64,000 nt of DNA, from positions 496,001 to 560,000 of the forward strand of contig NZ_JAMJWD020000003.1 in assembly GCF_023554255.2 (NCBI RefSeq), read 5' to 3'. Positions within the stretch are counted from its first letter, which is position 1. The number at the start of each line of letters is the position of its first letter. This DNA is from Phyllobacterium sp. 21LDTY02-6 (GTDB taxonomy: Bacteria; Pseudomonadota; Alphaproteobacteria; Rhizobiales; Rhizobiaceae). This document shows, piece by piece, positions 1 through 8,350 of the stretch. A program made the translations under genes and the position numbers. Under the pieces are notes generated by a model. It saw nothing but the letters and a program-made list of their open reading frames with translations, searched no databases and was not told where the DNA came from.

Positions 1-476
1 AAGACAGGTTTCGATCTTCGCTCGACATCAATGTCGGCTCGATATTCCGCACGGCGAAGGCGGTGCTGCCGCATATGCGCGAGCGCGGCGCAGGCGCCAT
101 CGTCAACATATCGTCGCTCGCGGCCATCAGGTGGACCGGCTACCCCTATTTCGCCTATTATGCCGCAAAAGGCGCCGTCAACCAGGCGACGGTCGCCCTG
201 GCGATGCAATATGCGAAATCCGGCATCCGGGCCAATTGCATAATGCCCGGCCTCATCGACACGCCGCTGATCTACAACCAGATCTCGAGCAATTACGCCT
301 CTGTTGACGAGATGGTTGCCGCGCGCAACAGGATGGTGCCGATGGGCAAGATGGGCAATGCGTTCGACGTCGCCAATGCGGCGGTGTTCCTCGCCTCCGA
401 CGAGGCTGCTTTCATCACCGGCGTCTGCCTTCCGGTGGATGGAGGGCAGAGCTGTTCGGCGGTCGCCGGTGTCTAG
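1..476 (+). CDS. Short-chain dehydrogenase/reductase, 3' part
   Basis: The reading frame is open from base 3 and the 5' end lies outside the window. What is visible is the C-terminal half of a classical SDR: the N-V-G alpha-4 segment (DINVGSIF), the catalytic Ser region (IVNISS), the YxxxK active site (Y-Y-A-A-K), the RANCIMPGLIDTPL loop and a C-terminal ITG-x6-DGG motif. Such enzymes are cytosolic NAD(P)-dependent oxidoreductases that often act on sugars or hydroxyacids. The next gene overlaps its stop, so the two are probably co-transcribed. The substrate cannot be told from the fragment. The family call is secure and the function is open. Confidence 0.9.
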   Translation, partial: DRFRSSLDINVGSIFRTAKAVLPHMRERGAGAIVNISSLAAIRWTGYPYFAYYAAKGAVNQATVALAMQYAKSGIRANCIMPGLIDTPLIYNQISSNYASVDEMVAARNRMVPMGKMGNAFDVANAAVFLASDEAAFITGVCLPVDGGQSCSAVAGV

Positions 477-1371
477 ACCGGCGGACATCGCGCCCCGCAA
501 GGCGGACATCGCTCCCCGGCGTCTGCAGCATCCCGGTGCGCGGACGGGCGCGCCATTCGAGAGCCATATGGCGGCCGGGATCAGGCTGGAGTTCGAAATG
601 GCTCCGGGATCGTCCCTCATCGATGGCCTTGCCTTTCATCTCGAAGAACGCGGGATCGCCGCCGCTGCCATCCAGTTGGAAGGTGGTGCGTTCGAGCCGC
701 TCCGCTACCTCATGCCGGCCCTTTCAAGCGATGGCGTCCATGCTGCCTGGTACAGCGATCTCCACGCGCCGCATGGCGAGGCGGCGCTGGAGAAGGGTTG
801 CGTCACCTATGGCACGCGCGACGGGGCGCCGTTCTGCCACTGCCATGCGGTCTGGCAGGAGGGCGAGGAACGTCGTGCCGGCCATATAGTTCCAGATGCA
901 ACCATCATCTCGCGGCCGGTGAGAGTCACCGCCTATGCGACAGCGGATATCGGCCTGTTGTCGGAGCCGGACGAGGAGACCGGCTTCACCTTGTTTCATC
1001 CGGTCCCGCTTCGGCCCGCGCAAAAAGAAGCCGCGCGGTTCATTTTTGCGCGGGTAAAGCCCAATGAAGACATCATCGAGACACTGGAGGCGGTCTGCCG
1101 TATGCAGGGCATCGCCAGTGCGACCATACGCGGCTCCGTCGGCAGCCTCATCGGGGCGCGCTATGAAGGCGGCGCCAGAGTGGCTGATGTGGCGACGGAA
1201 GTCTTCATCGACGAGGGCGTCGTGACGGCGGATGGTTCCGGCAGCCATGTCGCCATAACCATGGTCGATACGCGCGGCGGCATCACCAGCGGCCGTCTCA
1301 TGCTCGGCGACAATCCGGTCTGCATAACTTTCGAATTATGTCTTGAACTCGATCAGGCCAGCAGGAAATAG
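469..1371 (+). CDS. Tandem PPC (DUF296) domain protein
   Basis: This 300-residue protein appears to contain two PPC/DUF296-type domains, roughly residues 35-160 and 175-295. The second is the clearer copy, with a segment reading FIFARVKPNEDIIETLEAVCRMQGIASATIRGSVG (shown here in part) followed by a Gly-rich end. PPC domains form trimers; plant versions are DNA-binding AT-hook partners, while bacterial versions are of uncertain function. I chose the GTG at 469, which overlaps the SDR stop at 474-476; longer starts run far into the SDR gene. A later start at an internal ATG near 568 is possible. Its 3' end overlaps the convergent membrane-protein gene by 19 bases. Confidence 0.7.
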   Translation: MSRPADIAPRKADIAPRRLQHPGARTGAPFESHMAAGIRLEFEMAPGSSLIDGLAFHLEERGIAAAAIQLEGGAFEPLRYLMPALSSDGVHAAWYSDLHAPHGEAALEKGCVTYGTRDGAPFCHCHAVWQEGEERRAGHIVPDATIISRPVRVTAYATADIGLLSEPDEETGFTLFHPVPLRPAQKEAARFIFARVKPNEDIIETLEAVCRMQGIASATIRGSVGSLIGARYEGGARVADVATEVFIDEGVVTADGSGSHVAITMVDTRGGITSGRLMLGDNPVCITFELCLELDQASRK

Positions 1372-1742
1372 CCGCAGATTGCGGCCGCTGCTACCAGTGC
1401 CACCACCAGCGTCACACGTGCGCCGCGCCAGGCAGGAGCAGCCTGGGGCAGAGGCTCCACGCCGACCAGGTTGACGCGTATCGGCCGTGGTTGCGGGCCC
1501 GTTGCCAAGGGTTCGTCGGTTTCTTCGTCAATCTCGTCCTGCAGCAGGTTCTTCCGGTGCGAAAGACCCGTACCGGCGCGCAGCTCGACCGAGGATGGCC
1601 GCTGCTTCTTCGCCAGTGTCGCGTCCTTGGGCGACCGCACCGCGCCGCCGGCGGCCCTCTCGAATTTGCGCATGGCGTTCTCGTCATTCCAATTGTTCTC
1701 GAGCGCCTGCTGCGAGCCGACATTGTTGATAAGCTGAACCAC
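1353..1742 (-). CDS. Small hypothetical protein with C-terminal membrane anchor
   Basis: The protein is 129 residues: a hydrophilic, charged N-terminal region, then one hydrophobic helix at the extreme C-terminus (VTLVVALVAAAAICGYFLLA), so it looks tail-anchored. I recognise no family. The GTG start at 1742 is preceded by GGAGGA with six bases of spacing, which is a far better site than the upstream ATG at 1797 (that would add 18 residues). It is transcribed divergently from the giant LysM gene and sits at the outer edge of the T3SS block. A role in the T3SS is suggested only by position. The longer minus-strand frame that runs on into the LysM gene is not real coding. Confidence 0.6.
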   Translation of the reverse strand: MVQLINNVGSQQALENNWNDENAMRKFERAAGGAVRSPKDATLAKKQRPSSVELRAGTGLSHRKNLLQDEIDEETDEPLATGPQPRPIRVNLVGVEPLPQAAPAWRGARVTLVVALVAAAAICGYFLLA

Positions 1743-1943
1743 CGTGTCGTCCTCCGCTGCGGTTGTGCGTGAGCAGCTGCATTTCAACCGATACATGATG
1801 CCGCTATTGCGGCAAAATGGCAAATCTCTATTCCTCGCCGGCCTGAATGTCGCAAATGTCATAAAACTGTTAGGCGCCTGGGGCACGCTGCCGCGGTTCC
1901 CGTTCGTGGAGCGATCCGTTCGAGTCTGACAGGAGAGCGCGCG
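1743..1943. promoter_or_regulatory. Divergent promoter region with TGTCGC element
   Basis: This is the gap between the small membrane-protein gene and the LysM gene. It contains TGTCGCAAATGTCAT at 1848-1862, which resembles the TGTCGC-type elements upstream of the AraC regulator and the porin gene. The LysM start at 1944 is preceded by AGGAGAG. No promoter boxes can be assigned with confidence. Confidence 0.4.
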
Positions 1944-4900
1944 ATGTCCTTTCGCATCGATGTAGATGGCAAGAGCCGTTACAATGCCGATGGCAGCAAG
2001 GTCCCCTTCGGTTCGGCCCAGCAGCAGCAGCTCTTCGTGCAGCAGATCAACCAGGCGATCCAGGAGCGGGCGCGTTCCGGCGATGCCTTTGATCCAACGC
2101 GTGAGAAGATCGTGGTTGCCCAGCCGGGCGACAGCCTGTGGCAGATCGCCGAGCAGAACAATGTCAAGTTTGTGGATGTGCTTGGCGCCAATGCCGAGCT
2201 GGTGGATCGCCAGTCGGGTCAGATCGACGTCAATGATGTGGTGATCGTCCCGCATGCGGAACCCGAACTCGTCGCCGATGATCCGCGCAATGAAAAGAAC
2301 GTGCCGCTCGGCGAGACCATGTTCCGCAGCGAGCTCTACGAGCGCGCGAACAAGATCCAATATGCGGACGATCCGGCAAAGGTGGATTACGACGCCGAGA
2401 CCAAGGTGCTGCAGGGCGATGTCGGCACCTATCTCGACAGTCTCCCCGCGGCGGACCGCCAGGCGGCAATATCGCGGCTGATCGGCAGCAAGGATCACTG
2501 GCAGGATGCGAGCCCGGCCCTGACCGCAATGGAAGCCGCGGCCAAGGAGCGGGGGCTGATTGCCGATCCGGAGGAGGCCTTTGCGCAGCACCTCTACGAC
2601 AAGGGCAACAAACTGAACAACGCCGATTCAAGCGCCGATCATGCCGGTGGCGCCAAGGCGCTGTCGCAATCGGTGGACGAATATCTGCAAGGCCTGCCGG
2701 AAGGCAAGCGCGGCGAGGCATTGCAGGCGCTCTATGACAGGGATTGGGAAGAAGCCGGCCCGTCACAGATAGCGCTGGAAGAGACAGCGGAAAAGCTGGG
2801 TATTACATTGCGTGAAAGCACCCATCGGGGGCCGGATGTCGAAAACAGTGCCCGCCGGATCATCGAGACCGCGAATGCGACCGGAAAGCCCGACGAAGCC
2901 TATAAGAGCCTGAGCACGGCCTATGAGAGCGCGCCCGCCGACATACAGGCGGCTCTGCTCGAGCATGGCGAGGCACGCACCATTATCGGCAATGCCGCCG
3001 ATTGGGCGACCACGCGTTTGAAGAATTACGACCCGGAAACCGCCGTCAGCGAACAGGGCGACAGCGCGGAGGCGATGCGGAACCTGGAATTGCTGACGCG
3101 GCATTCCGATCCAAAATTGTCGGCCCAGCTCATGAGCGACGCCATGCCGGTCATCGAAGCGGCGAATGCGAAGCGGCAGGAGAAGATCGGAGGCGAACTC
3201 CTCGGTCGGGAGGGCCAGCAGAACCTCAACATCATCATGGGCCGGATCGGCCAGACACCGTCCGGCAGCGCCATCATCGATCGCTTCACCAACATGCATA
3301 TCGGCAACCCGGAATCGATGCGGCTGGCCATCGTCACGGGTGCGGGGCTCGATTATCCCCTTGCGACGGCTTCCAAGGTTCCGGACGGCAAATATGTGGA
3401 GAACACCATCCTGCCCAGCGTCGCAGAGTTCTCGGCCGTATCCGTCAACGGCGCGGTCGACAAATATTCGACGCATATGCAGGAACTGCAATGGTTGATC
3501 ACCAATCACGGCAGCGCCATGACGCCCGAGCAGCTCGAAAAGGCCATCACCGATTATGAGAAGGAGAAGGGGCAGGGCTGGGTCGATGACAAGCTGAAGC
3601 TGGAGGGCGAGGTTGCCGAAAAGGGCAATCAGCTGCTCAACCAGATCAGCCAGCTCTCCAAGCTACCGCCGGAGCTTGCCTCGCAGCAAAAAGCGGCGAA
3701 CGAGGCGATCAACAAGATCTTCTCGGACGATAAGTCGGTCATGGCGATGCAGATCGCGCTCAAGCAGGACCCGGCGCTTCTCGACAAGCCCGCTGTGATG
3801 TCGCTGCTCACGCACCAGGCACGCCTGACGGATCGGGGCCGCAAGCTCGCCGAAGAAGCGATGACCCAGATCGTCCGCAGGGATGTGCTGCCGACCTTCG
3901 GCAATCTGGACCCCAATAATCCGGCCAGCATCGCCGAGGCCAAGGCCGGGATCGAAAAGCTGCGGAACAGCCAGGCTGCCAATCTGCTCGGCATCCCTGA
4001 CGAGGAGTTCAAGAAAGCGCTCGCCGCCGTAGAGGAGGCCTTGCCTGCTGCGGGCGAGAGCGAAGCGCAGATGGTCCAGAAGCTGAAGGACCTCGATGCA
4101 AAATTGACCGATACGAATGGCGGCATGAAAGCGTTCCGCAACAATACGGTTCCCGGACAGGTGTTGCGCCTGATCGGGCTGGCCGGCGTTGGTGCGGGGC
4201 TTGCCTCCACGATTTCACGCACCGGTGAAGACCCGCTCCTGAAGTACAAGGTGCTGATCGACGCTGCCGGCGTCGGGCAAAGGTCGATCGAACTGCTTCA
4301 CGGCTTCAAGCAGATCAATCCGGATTCGCTCGCCGTCAAGCATTTCGGCAGCAGCAGCACCACGGCCGCCAAATGGCTCGGCTCGGTAGGTGCAAGCTTC
4401 GATCTCGTGCTTGCGACCCGCTCCTACATGAGCGGCGACTGGCAGATGGGGACGTTGCAGGCAGCCGCCGGCGCCGGTGGAATACTTGCGGCGTTCGGAA
4501 CGGGCTCGATGGCCGGTCCGGTCGGCCTGGTCATCGTCGGCGCTGCAGTGATAGGGCAGATGGTGCTCCTGGATACCCGCGAATCCAACAAGTACATGAC
4601 CGATACTTCGGCGCATTTCCTCGAACATGCCGAGCTGTCCGACAGGACGGCGGCCGCTCTCGTCGATCAGAGCGGCGATGGCTACAGCCCGGTCCCGCTG
4701 CTGATCAAATATGCGCAGATGAAGGGCTACAAGCTCGACGACCCGGCGGATCAGCGACGTTTTGCCGATTGGCTCGACTCGATCCCGGCCGACAAGCTCG
4801 GGACCTTGCGCGATAATCTGCACCATACGCTGGACGACCGGAAAGGTGACATTGCGGATTTCCCGGCAACGAGCGATGGCGACGACAAATATACCGACAA

Positions 4901-5054
4901 CGAGCAGTTGCACGAGCGGCCGGTCGTGACCAAGGGGAAGGCAACCATCACCTCGCCCAGCCTGGCCGACAGGATCAAGGATGGTGACGCCAAGCCGGAA
5001 TCGGTCGCCCAGATCGATGTCATTTTGGACGAACTGGGCATCGCCACCGCCTGA
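1944..5054 (+). CDS. Giant LysM-domain protein 1, candidate T3SS translocon or effector protein
   Basis: The protein has 1036 residues and no signal peptide. A LysM module lies at about residues 57-104 (VVAQPGDSLWQIAEQNN...), a peptidoglycan/chitin-type carbohydrate-binding fold. Two imperfect repeats follow at about 131-206 and 217-288 (LYERANKIQYADD versus LYDKGNKLNNADS), then a long charged helical body. Hydrophobic segments lie near 740-756 and 840-880, and an EF-hand-like loop DQSGDGYS begins at residue 908. The C-terminal 200 residues share order and motifs with the second giant protein at 45455-48550. Early repeats plus late hydrophobic segments recall the plan of HrpF/NopX translocators, but I see no clear sequence match. 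AGGAGAG precedes the ATG. It adjoins the sctT end of the T3SS operon. Secretion by the T3SS is inferred from context. Confidence 0.7.
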   Translation: MSFRIDVDGKSRYNADGSKVPFGSAQQQQLFVQQINQAIQERARSGDAFDPTREKIVVAQPGDSLWQIAEQNNVKFVDVLGANAELVDRQSGQIDVNDVVIVPHAEPELVADDPRNEKNVPLGETMFRSELYERANKIQYADDPAKVDYDAETKVLQGDVGTYLDSLPAADRQAAISRLIGSKDHWQDASPALTAMEAAAKERGLIADPEEAFAQHLYDKGNKLNNADSSADHAGGAKALSQSVDEYLQGLPEGKRGEALQALYDRDWEEAGPSQIALEETAEKLGITLRESTHRGPDVENSARRIIETANATGKPDEAYKSLSTAYESAPADIQAALLEHGEARTIIGNAADWATTRLKNYDPETAVSEQGDSAEAMRNLELLTRHSDPKLSAQLMSDAMPVIEAANAKRQEKIGGELLGREGQQNLNIIMGRIGQTPSGSAIIDRFTNMHIGNPESMRLAIVTGAGLDYPLATASKVPDGKYVENTILPSVAEFSAVSVNGAVDKYSTHMQELQWLITNHGSAMTPEQLEKAITDYEKEKGQGWVDDKLKLEGEVAEKGNQLLNQISQLSKLPPELASQQKAANEAINKIFSDDKSVMAMQIALKQDPALLDKPAVMSLLTHQARLTDRGRKLAEEAMTQIVRRDVLPTFGNLDPNNPASIAEAKAGIEKLRNSQAANLLGIPDEEFKKALAAVEEALPAAGESEAQMVQKLKDLDAKLTDTNGGMKAFRNNTVPGQVLRLIGLAGVGAGLASTISRTGEDPLLKYKVLIDAAGVGQRSIELLHGFKQINPDSLAVKHFGSSSTTAAKWLGSVGASFDLVLATRSYMSGDWQMGTLQAAAGAGGILAAFGTGSMAGPVGLVIVGAAVIGQMVLLDTRESNKYMTDTSAHFLEHAELSDRTAAALVDQSGDGYSPVPLLIKYAQMKGYKLDDPADQRRFADWLDSIPADKLGTLRDNLHHTLDDRKGDIADFPATSDGDDKYTDNEQLHERPVVTKGKATITSPSLADRIKDGDAKPESVAQIDVILDELGIATA

Positions 5055-5075
5055 GTGCCTCGGTGAGTGCCTCGG
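5052..5075. repeat. Tandem 12-bp duplication
   Basis: TGAGTGCCTCGG occurs twice head to tail (5052-5063 and 5064-5075), starting at the LysM stop codon. The following CTCAC at 5079-5083 can pair with GTGAG in the repeat, so the short gap between the convergent LysM and sctT genes may fold as a hairpin. It is probably a recent slip duplication. Confidence 0.6.
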
Positions 5076-5079
5076 CGGC

Positions 5080-5889
5080 TCACTCCATCAGCGAACGCAT
5101 GATCAGCGACGTGCTCCGGAGTTCCTTGAGCTCCGCCATCATGTAGGGCACCAGGTAGGAAATATAGAGCACCATCAGCACGGCGAAGAGCAGGTTCTTG
5201 ATCGCCAGCGACAGGTCGAAAATATGCAGTTGCGGTGACATGCGCGAAAGATAGGCCAGCATCACGTCCGTGAGCAGAAGCGCAAGAACGACAGGCGCGA
5301 TGAGAAGAAGCCCTATCTGCATGATCCGGTCGAGAATGCCGAGCAGGGCCGGCACTGCCTGCGTGCCCACGACCGGCGCGAATTTGGTGACGGGCCAGAG
5401 TTCATAACTCTGGTAGAACCCGTCCAGAAGCAGCAGGAAGCCCCCCGACATGAAGAACAATGCGAGCAGCGCGAAGACGAAAAGCGTGCCTGCAATGCTG
5501 GTTTCACTGACCTGAAGCGGGTCGATCAACTGGGCGGACGTCGAACCGCGCTGAAGGTCCACGAGATCGCCCGCGACCTCGGCCGCCCAGAACGGGATGC
5601 CGAAAGCCAGCCCTATGACGATGCCGATGACCGTCTCTTTTACCAGGAGGCCGGTGATGACGACATTCGTCAGGGGGCCCTCCAGCAGGAGCGAGTTGAG
5701 CACGCCGGGTATGATCGGGATGCAGATGGCGATGGCGACGCCGGAGCGGATGAGGCCCGTCAGCCCGAGCCGGATGAAGGCGGGCGTAACCAGGATCATC
5801 CCGATAGCCCGGGCCATCGCCATCGCGGTTGCGACGAGGACGGGATAGGCGAGGGCGAGCAGGGATGTCGTCGTCGATACGGCGTCCAT
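5080..5889 (-). CDS. sctT: T3SS export apparatus protein SctT (FliR/YscT family)
   Basis: This 269-residue polytopic inner-membrane protein belongs to the FliR/SpaR/YscT family, at the usual family length. It has about six hydrophobic helices, the conserved segment GIPFWAAEVAGDLVDLQRGS and a hydrophilic C-terminal tail. SctT joins SctR and SctS to form the helical entry portal through which unfolded substrates cross the inner membrane. It is the last gene of the minus-strand operon, three bases after sctS, as in rhizobial rhcQRST clusters. The sctU gene that often follows sctT is instead placed on the opposite strand at 20269. Confidence 0.95.
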   Translation of the reverse strand: MDAVSTTTSLLALAYPVLVATAMAMARAIGMILVTPAFIRLGLTGLIRSGVAIAICIPIIPGVLNSLLLEGPLTNVVITGLLVKETVIGIVIGLAFGIPFWAAEVAGDLVDLQRGSTSAQLIDPLQVSETSIAGTLFVFALLALFFMSGGFLLLLDGFYQSYELWPVTKFAPVVGTQAVPALLGILDRIMQIGLLLIAPVVLALLLTDVMLAYLSRMSPQLHIFDLSLAIKNLLFAVLMVLYISYLVPYMMAELKELRSTSLIMRSLME

Positions 5890-5892
5890 GCG

Positions 5893-6162
5893 TCACCGCG
5901 TCATGGCTGGGAACGCATCGAGGACGTGACTGGCCAGATTGGCAACCTGGAACGCCAGAGTCGGGCCAAGAACGATGAGGGTCAGCATGACGGCGACGAG
6001 CTTCACGGCTTGCGGCAGCGTCTGGTCCTGGATCTGCGTCAGCGCCTGGATCAGGCCAACGCCGATACCGATGACGATGGCGATGCCGAGGGCTGGCGCC
6101 GACGCCAGTAGAACCGTCAGCAGGGCATTCTGCATCTGTGCGAGGAAGGCCGTCTGTCCCAT
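5893..6162 (-). CDS. sctS: T3SS export apparatus protein SctS (FliQ/YscS family)
   Basis: An 89-residue protein with two hydrophobic helices separated by a short loop (LTQIQDQTLPQAVKLVAV), exactly the size and layout of FliQ/YscS/HrcS. It contributes four copies to the SctRST export gate. It lies four bases after sctR and three before sctT, so the three are certainly co-translated. The C-terminal helix (LTLIVLGPTLAFQVANLASHV) is the second membrane segment. Confidence 0.95.
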   Translation of the reverse strand: MGQTAFLAQMQNALLTVLLASAPALGIAIVIGIGVGLIQALTQIQDQTLPQAVKLVAVMLTLIVLGPTLAFQVANLASHVLDAFPAMTR

Positions 6163-6166
6163 GCCG

Positions 6167-6820
6167 CTACCCGTAACTCAGAATGAGGCCGTGCATCAGC
6201 CGCGACCAGCCATCGACCGCGACGAAGAGAAATATCTTCAGCGGGATCGAGATCAGCGTTGGCGACACCATCATCATGCCCATCGCCATGAGGATGTTGG
6301 AAACGATGAGGTCGATGACGAGGAAGGGCAAATAGAGCAGGAAACCGATCTCGAACGCACGGGTGAGCTCGGAACTGACGAATGCAGGAACGAGAACGAG
6401 CAGGCTGTCCGATTTCAGGTCGGCCCGCGCTTCCGGCGACCATACGTTCTCGGTCGCCTGCATGAAGAACTGCCGCTCGGCTTCATCGGTGAACTTCAAC
6501 AGATGTGTCTGCAATGGCGGCCGAAGAGCCTCAGCCGCGTTCTTCATGCTGTCGATGGATTGCAGGTCGATCTGTTGCGCTTCCATGATGCGGTACATCT
6601 CGCCGACGAGCGGCGTCGTGACATAGACCGTCAGAATGAGCGCTATGCCGTAAAGCACCAGATTGGGCGGCGATTGCTGGATGCCGAGCGCGTTCCGAAT
6701 CAGGAAAAGCACGATCGAAATCTTCAGGAAGCCGGTCATCGTCACGACCGCGAGCGGGATCAGCCCGATGGTCGAAACGATAATGATGATGGGTATGAGG
6801 TTGGACTGATACTCACCCAT
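6167..6820 (-). CDS. sctR: T3SS export apparatus protein SctR (FliP/YscR family)
   Basis: 217 residues, typical for SctR/HrcR/YscR. Diagnostic stretches are TGFLKISIVLFLIRNALGIQQ near the N-terminus and the C-terminal FVSSELTRAFEIGFLLYLPF followed by VSNILMAMGMMMVSP. Five SctR subunits form the core of the export gate with SctS and SctT. The ATG overlaps the 3' end of sctQ by eight bases. Confidence 0.97.
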   Translation of the reverse strand: MGEYQSNLIPIIIIVSTIGLIPLAVVTMTGFLKISIVLFLIRNALGIQQSPPNLVLYGIALILTVYVTTPLVGEMYRIMEAQQIDLQSIDSMKNAAEALRPPLQTHLLKFTDEAERQFFMQATENVWSPEARADLKSDSLLVLVPAFVSSELTRAFEIGFLLYLPFLVIDLIVSNILMAMGMMMVSPTLISIPLKIFLFVAVDGWSRLMHGLILSYG

Positions 6821-7874
6821 TCTTGGACAGCCGCACGATCCTTATGCCGAGGCCGGCGCCGATCTTGACGAGATCGCCCGTGCCGATCAGGCGGCCATTG
6901 GCGACGATATTGACCGCATTGCCGGTGGTCGGGGCAATCGGCAGCACGCTGCCTTCGTCGAGCTTGCGTAGTTCGCCCAGGGGCAGATCGGTGCGTCCGA
7001 CCTCGAAGACCAGTTGCACCGGCAGTTCATCGAGGGGATGCAGATCGTCCATCTTGTCGGCGTCGGATTGAGTTTGAGTCGGCATCCAAGCTTCCCTGTT
7101 TTTGTTGTAAGACCGCCAGCTTGCGGCAAGGATGTATTTGCCGCCCTTTTCGGTGACGGCGGCGCGAAAATGCTGGCCCAGCAGCGCAAAGTGCCCGATC
7201 TCCGGGGCCTCGCGCCGCATTATGACATCGCCGGGCACCAGCGCCGCGATTTCACGGGCCGAGAGCTCCTGCGTGCCGGTGCATATGCTCAGGTCGAACG
7301 GCAGCAGGTCGGTGACTTCTCCGATCGTTCCATTCGACCGGGCCATCACCCGGCCGACAGCCAGCGCGGCGCGCCTGTCGAGGTGCAACTCGGCATTGCG
7401 TGGAAAGTCATCGAAATTGATGACCCACGGGACGATGAAATCATAGCTGCGTTCGGCTTCCTCGGCGCCCAGCCTTATGGGATGGCCGATACGATCCTCG
7501 AGCTGTTCAAGTTCGCTCGCCAAGGCATATTCGATAAGTATATTGCGCTGGCGCGGCGAGAGCCTTGCGATCATGCGGCTCAGGCCAAGACTCTGCATCA
7601 GGCGCTCCAGCGTGCCGGAGGACAGAACCAGCTTGCCAGCCCAGGGGCCGATAGCAAATGGAATGGCGACGGGATTGGTGAGGCGGACGGAACTTTCCGC
7701 CATATGCACCTCGATCGGCGCCACGGTGGTCGCCGGCGTGACCAGAAATTTCGTCTCGGCCGGAAAGAGCCCCTGCAGATCGAGATTGGCAGGATCGATG
7801 CGAGGCAGCCACGACAGGTCGCCATTGTCGCCCTTGGCGCGCAGAAAGGACTGGTTTTCCGTCACCGCGTTCAC
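6813..7874 (-). CDS. sctQ: T3SS cytosolic ring protein SctQ (C-ring/sorting platform)
   Basis: 353 residues. The C-terminal 80 or so (PLDELPVQLVFEVGRTDLPLGELRKLDEGSVLPI..., in part) are a SpoA/FliN domain, including the usual GxLVKIGAGLGIRIVRL ending. A more degenerate SpoA region and an N-terminal domain precede it. SctQ builds the cytosolic pods that, with SctK and SctL, recruit and order substrates below the export gate. In several families an internal start produces a separate C-terminal SpoA fragment; I did not identify one with a convincing ribosome site. It overlaps sctO by four bases (ATGA). Confidence 0.9.
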   Translation of the reverse strand: MNAVTENQSFLRAKGDNGDLSWLPRIDPANLDLQGLFPAETKFLVTPATTVAPIEVHMAESSVRLTNPVAIPFAIGPWAGKLVLSSGTLERLMQSLGLSRMIARLSPRQRNILIEYALASELEQLEDRIGHPIRLGAEEAERSYDFIVPWVINFDDFPRNAELHLDRRAALAVGRVMARSNGTIGEVTDLLPFDLSICTGTQELSAREIAALVPGDVIMRREAPEIGHFALLGQHFRAAVTEKGGKYILAASWRSYNKNREAWMPTQTQSDADKMDDLHPLDELPVQLVFEVGRTDLPLGELRKLDEGSVLPIAPTTGNAVNIVANGRLIGTGDLVKIGAGLGIRIVRLSKNG

Positions 7875-8350
7875 TTCGGTTTCCTCATGCCGCGTTGGTC
7901 TTCATCCTCGGTTTCCTCGAGGGCTATCCGGTGTTTTGCGCTGCTGGCAGCCTGTCGCTTCAACAGGAGCTCCAGTTTATCGTGTGATCGCAACTTCGCC
8001 TTGTGCTCGGCAATGAGGTGGTTGCTGCGCTCGGTTTCCTGTTCCAGCCGCGCCGCAACTTCCTTTTGCGTCTCGACGAGACGGGTCGCTTCGAAATCAT
8101 AGGCTGCCAGCGCCTCCTGATAGGATTGAAGCTCATGGCTTGCGACCGGCCGCTGTGACATTTCCCTGTGCACGTCGGATTCGCGCGCAACACGCCGCGC
8201 CTCGTTCTGGAGAATCTCATCGCCTGCCCGATCCAGCGCATGCGCCGCGGCGTCCCTGATGTTGCGCTGGCGAGCAGAGGTCTCCTCGGCAATTCTGGTC
8301 CGGTGGGCCCGCAATTCGAGCAGTTTTTCAAGATTCTTGGCGGATTTCAT
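7871..8350 (-). CDS. sctO: T3SS stalk protein SctO (YscO/FliJ type)
   Basis: 159 residues, almost entirely charged helix (long runs of Glu, Arg, Ala, Gln), as expected for the two-helix coiled coil of YscO/FliJ, which plugs the centre of the ATPase hexamer and contacts SctV. Primary sequence in this family is poorly conserved; the assignment rests on coiled-coil character, size and position directly after sctN and before sctQ, where rhizobial clusters carry y4yJ. Both gene junctions are 4-base overlaps. Confidence 0.8.
   Translation of the reverse strand: MKSAKNLEKLLELRAHRTRIAEETSARQRNIRDAAAHALDRAGDEILQNEARRVARESDVHREMSQRPVASHELQSYQEALAAYDFEATRLVETQKEVAARLEQETERSNHLIAEHKAKLRSHDKLELLLKRQAASSAKHRIALEETEDEDQRGMRKPK

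Noticed and set aside
1743-2591. Extension of the small membrane-protein frame into the LysM gene
   Set aside because: The extension is antisense to a clear LysM domain, while GTG 1742 has an excellent ribosome site.
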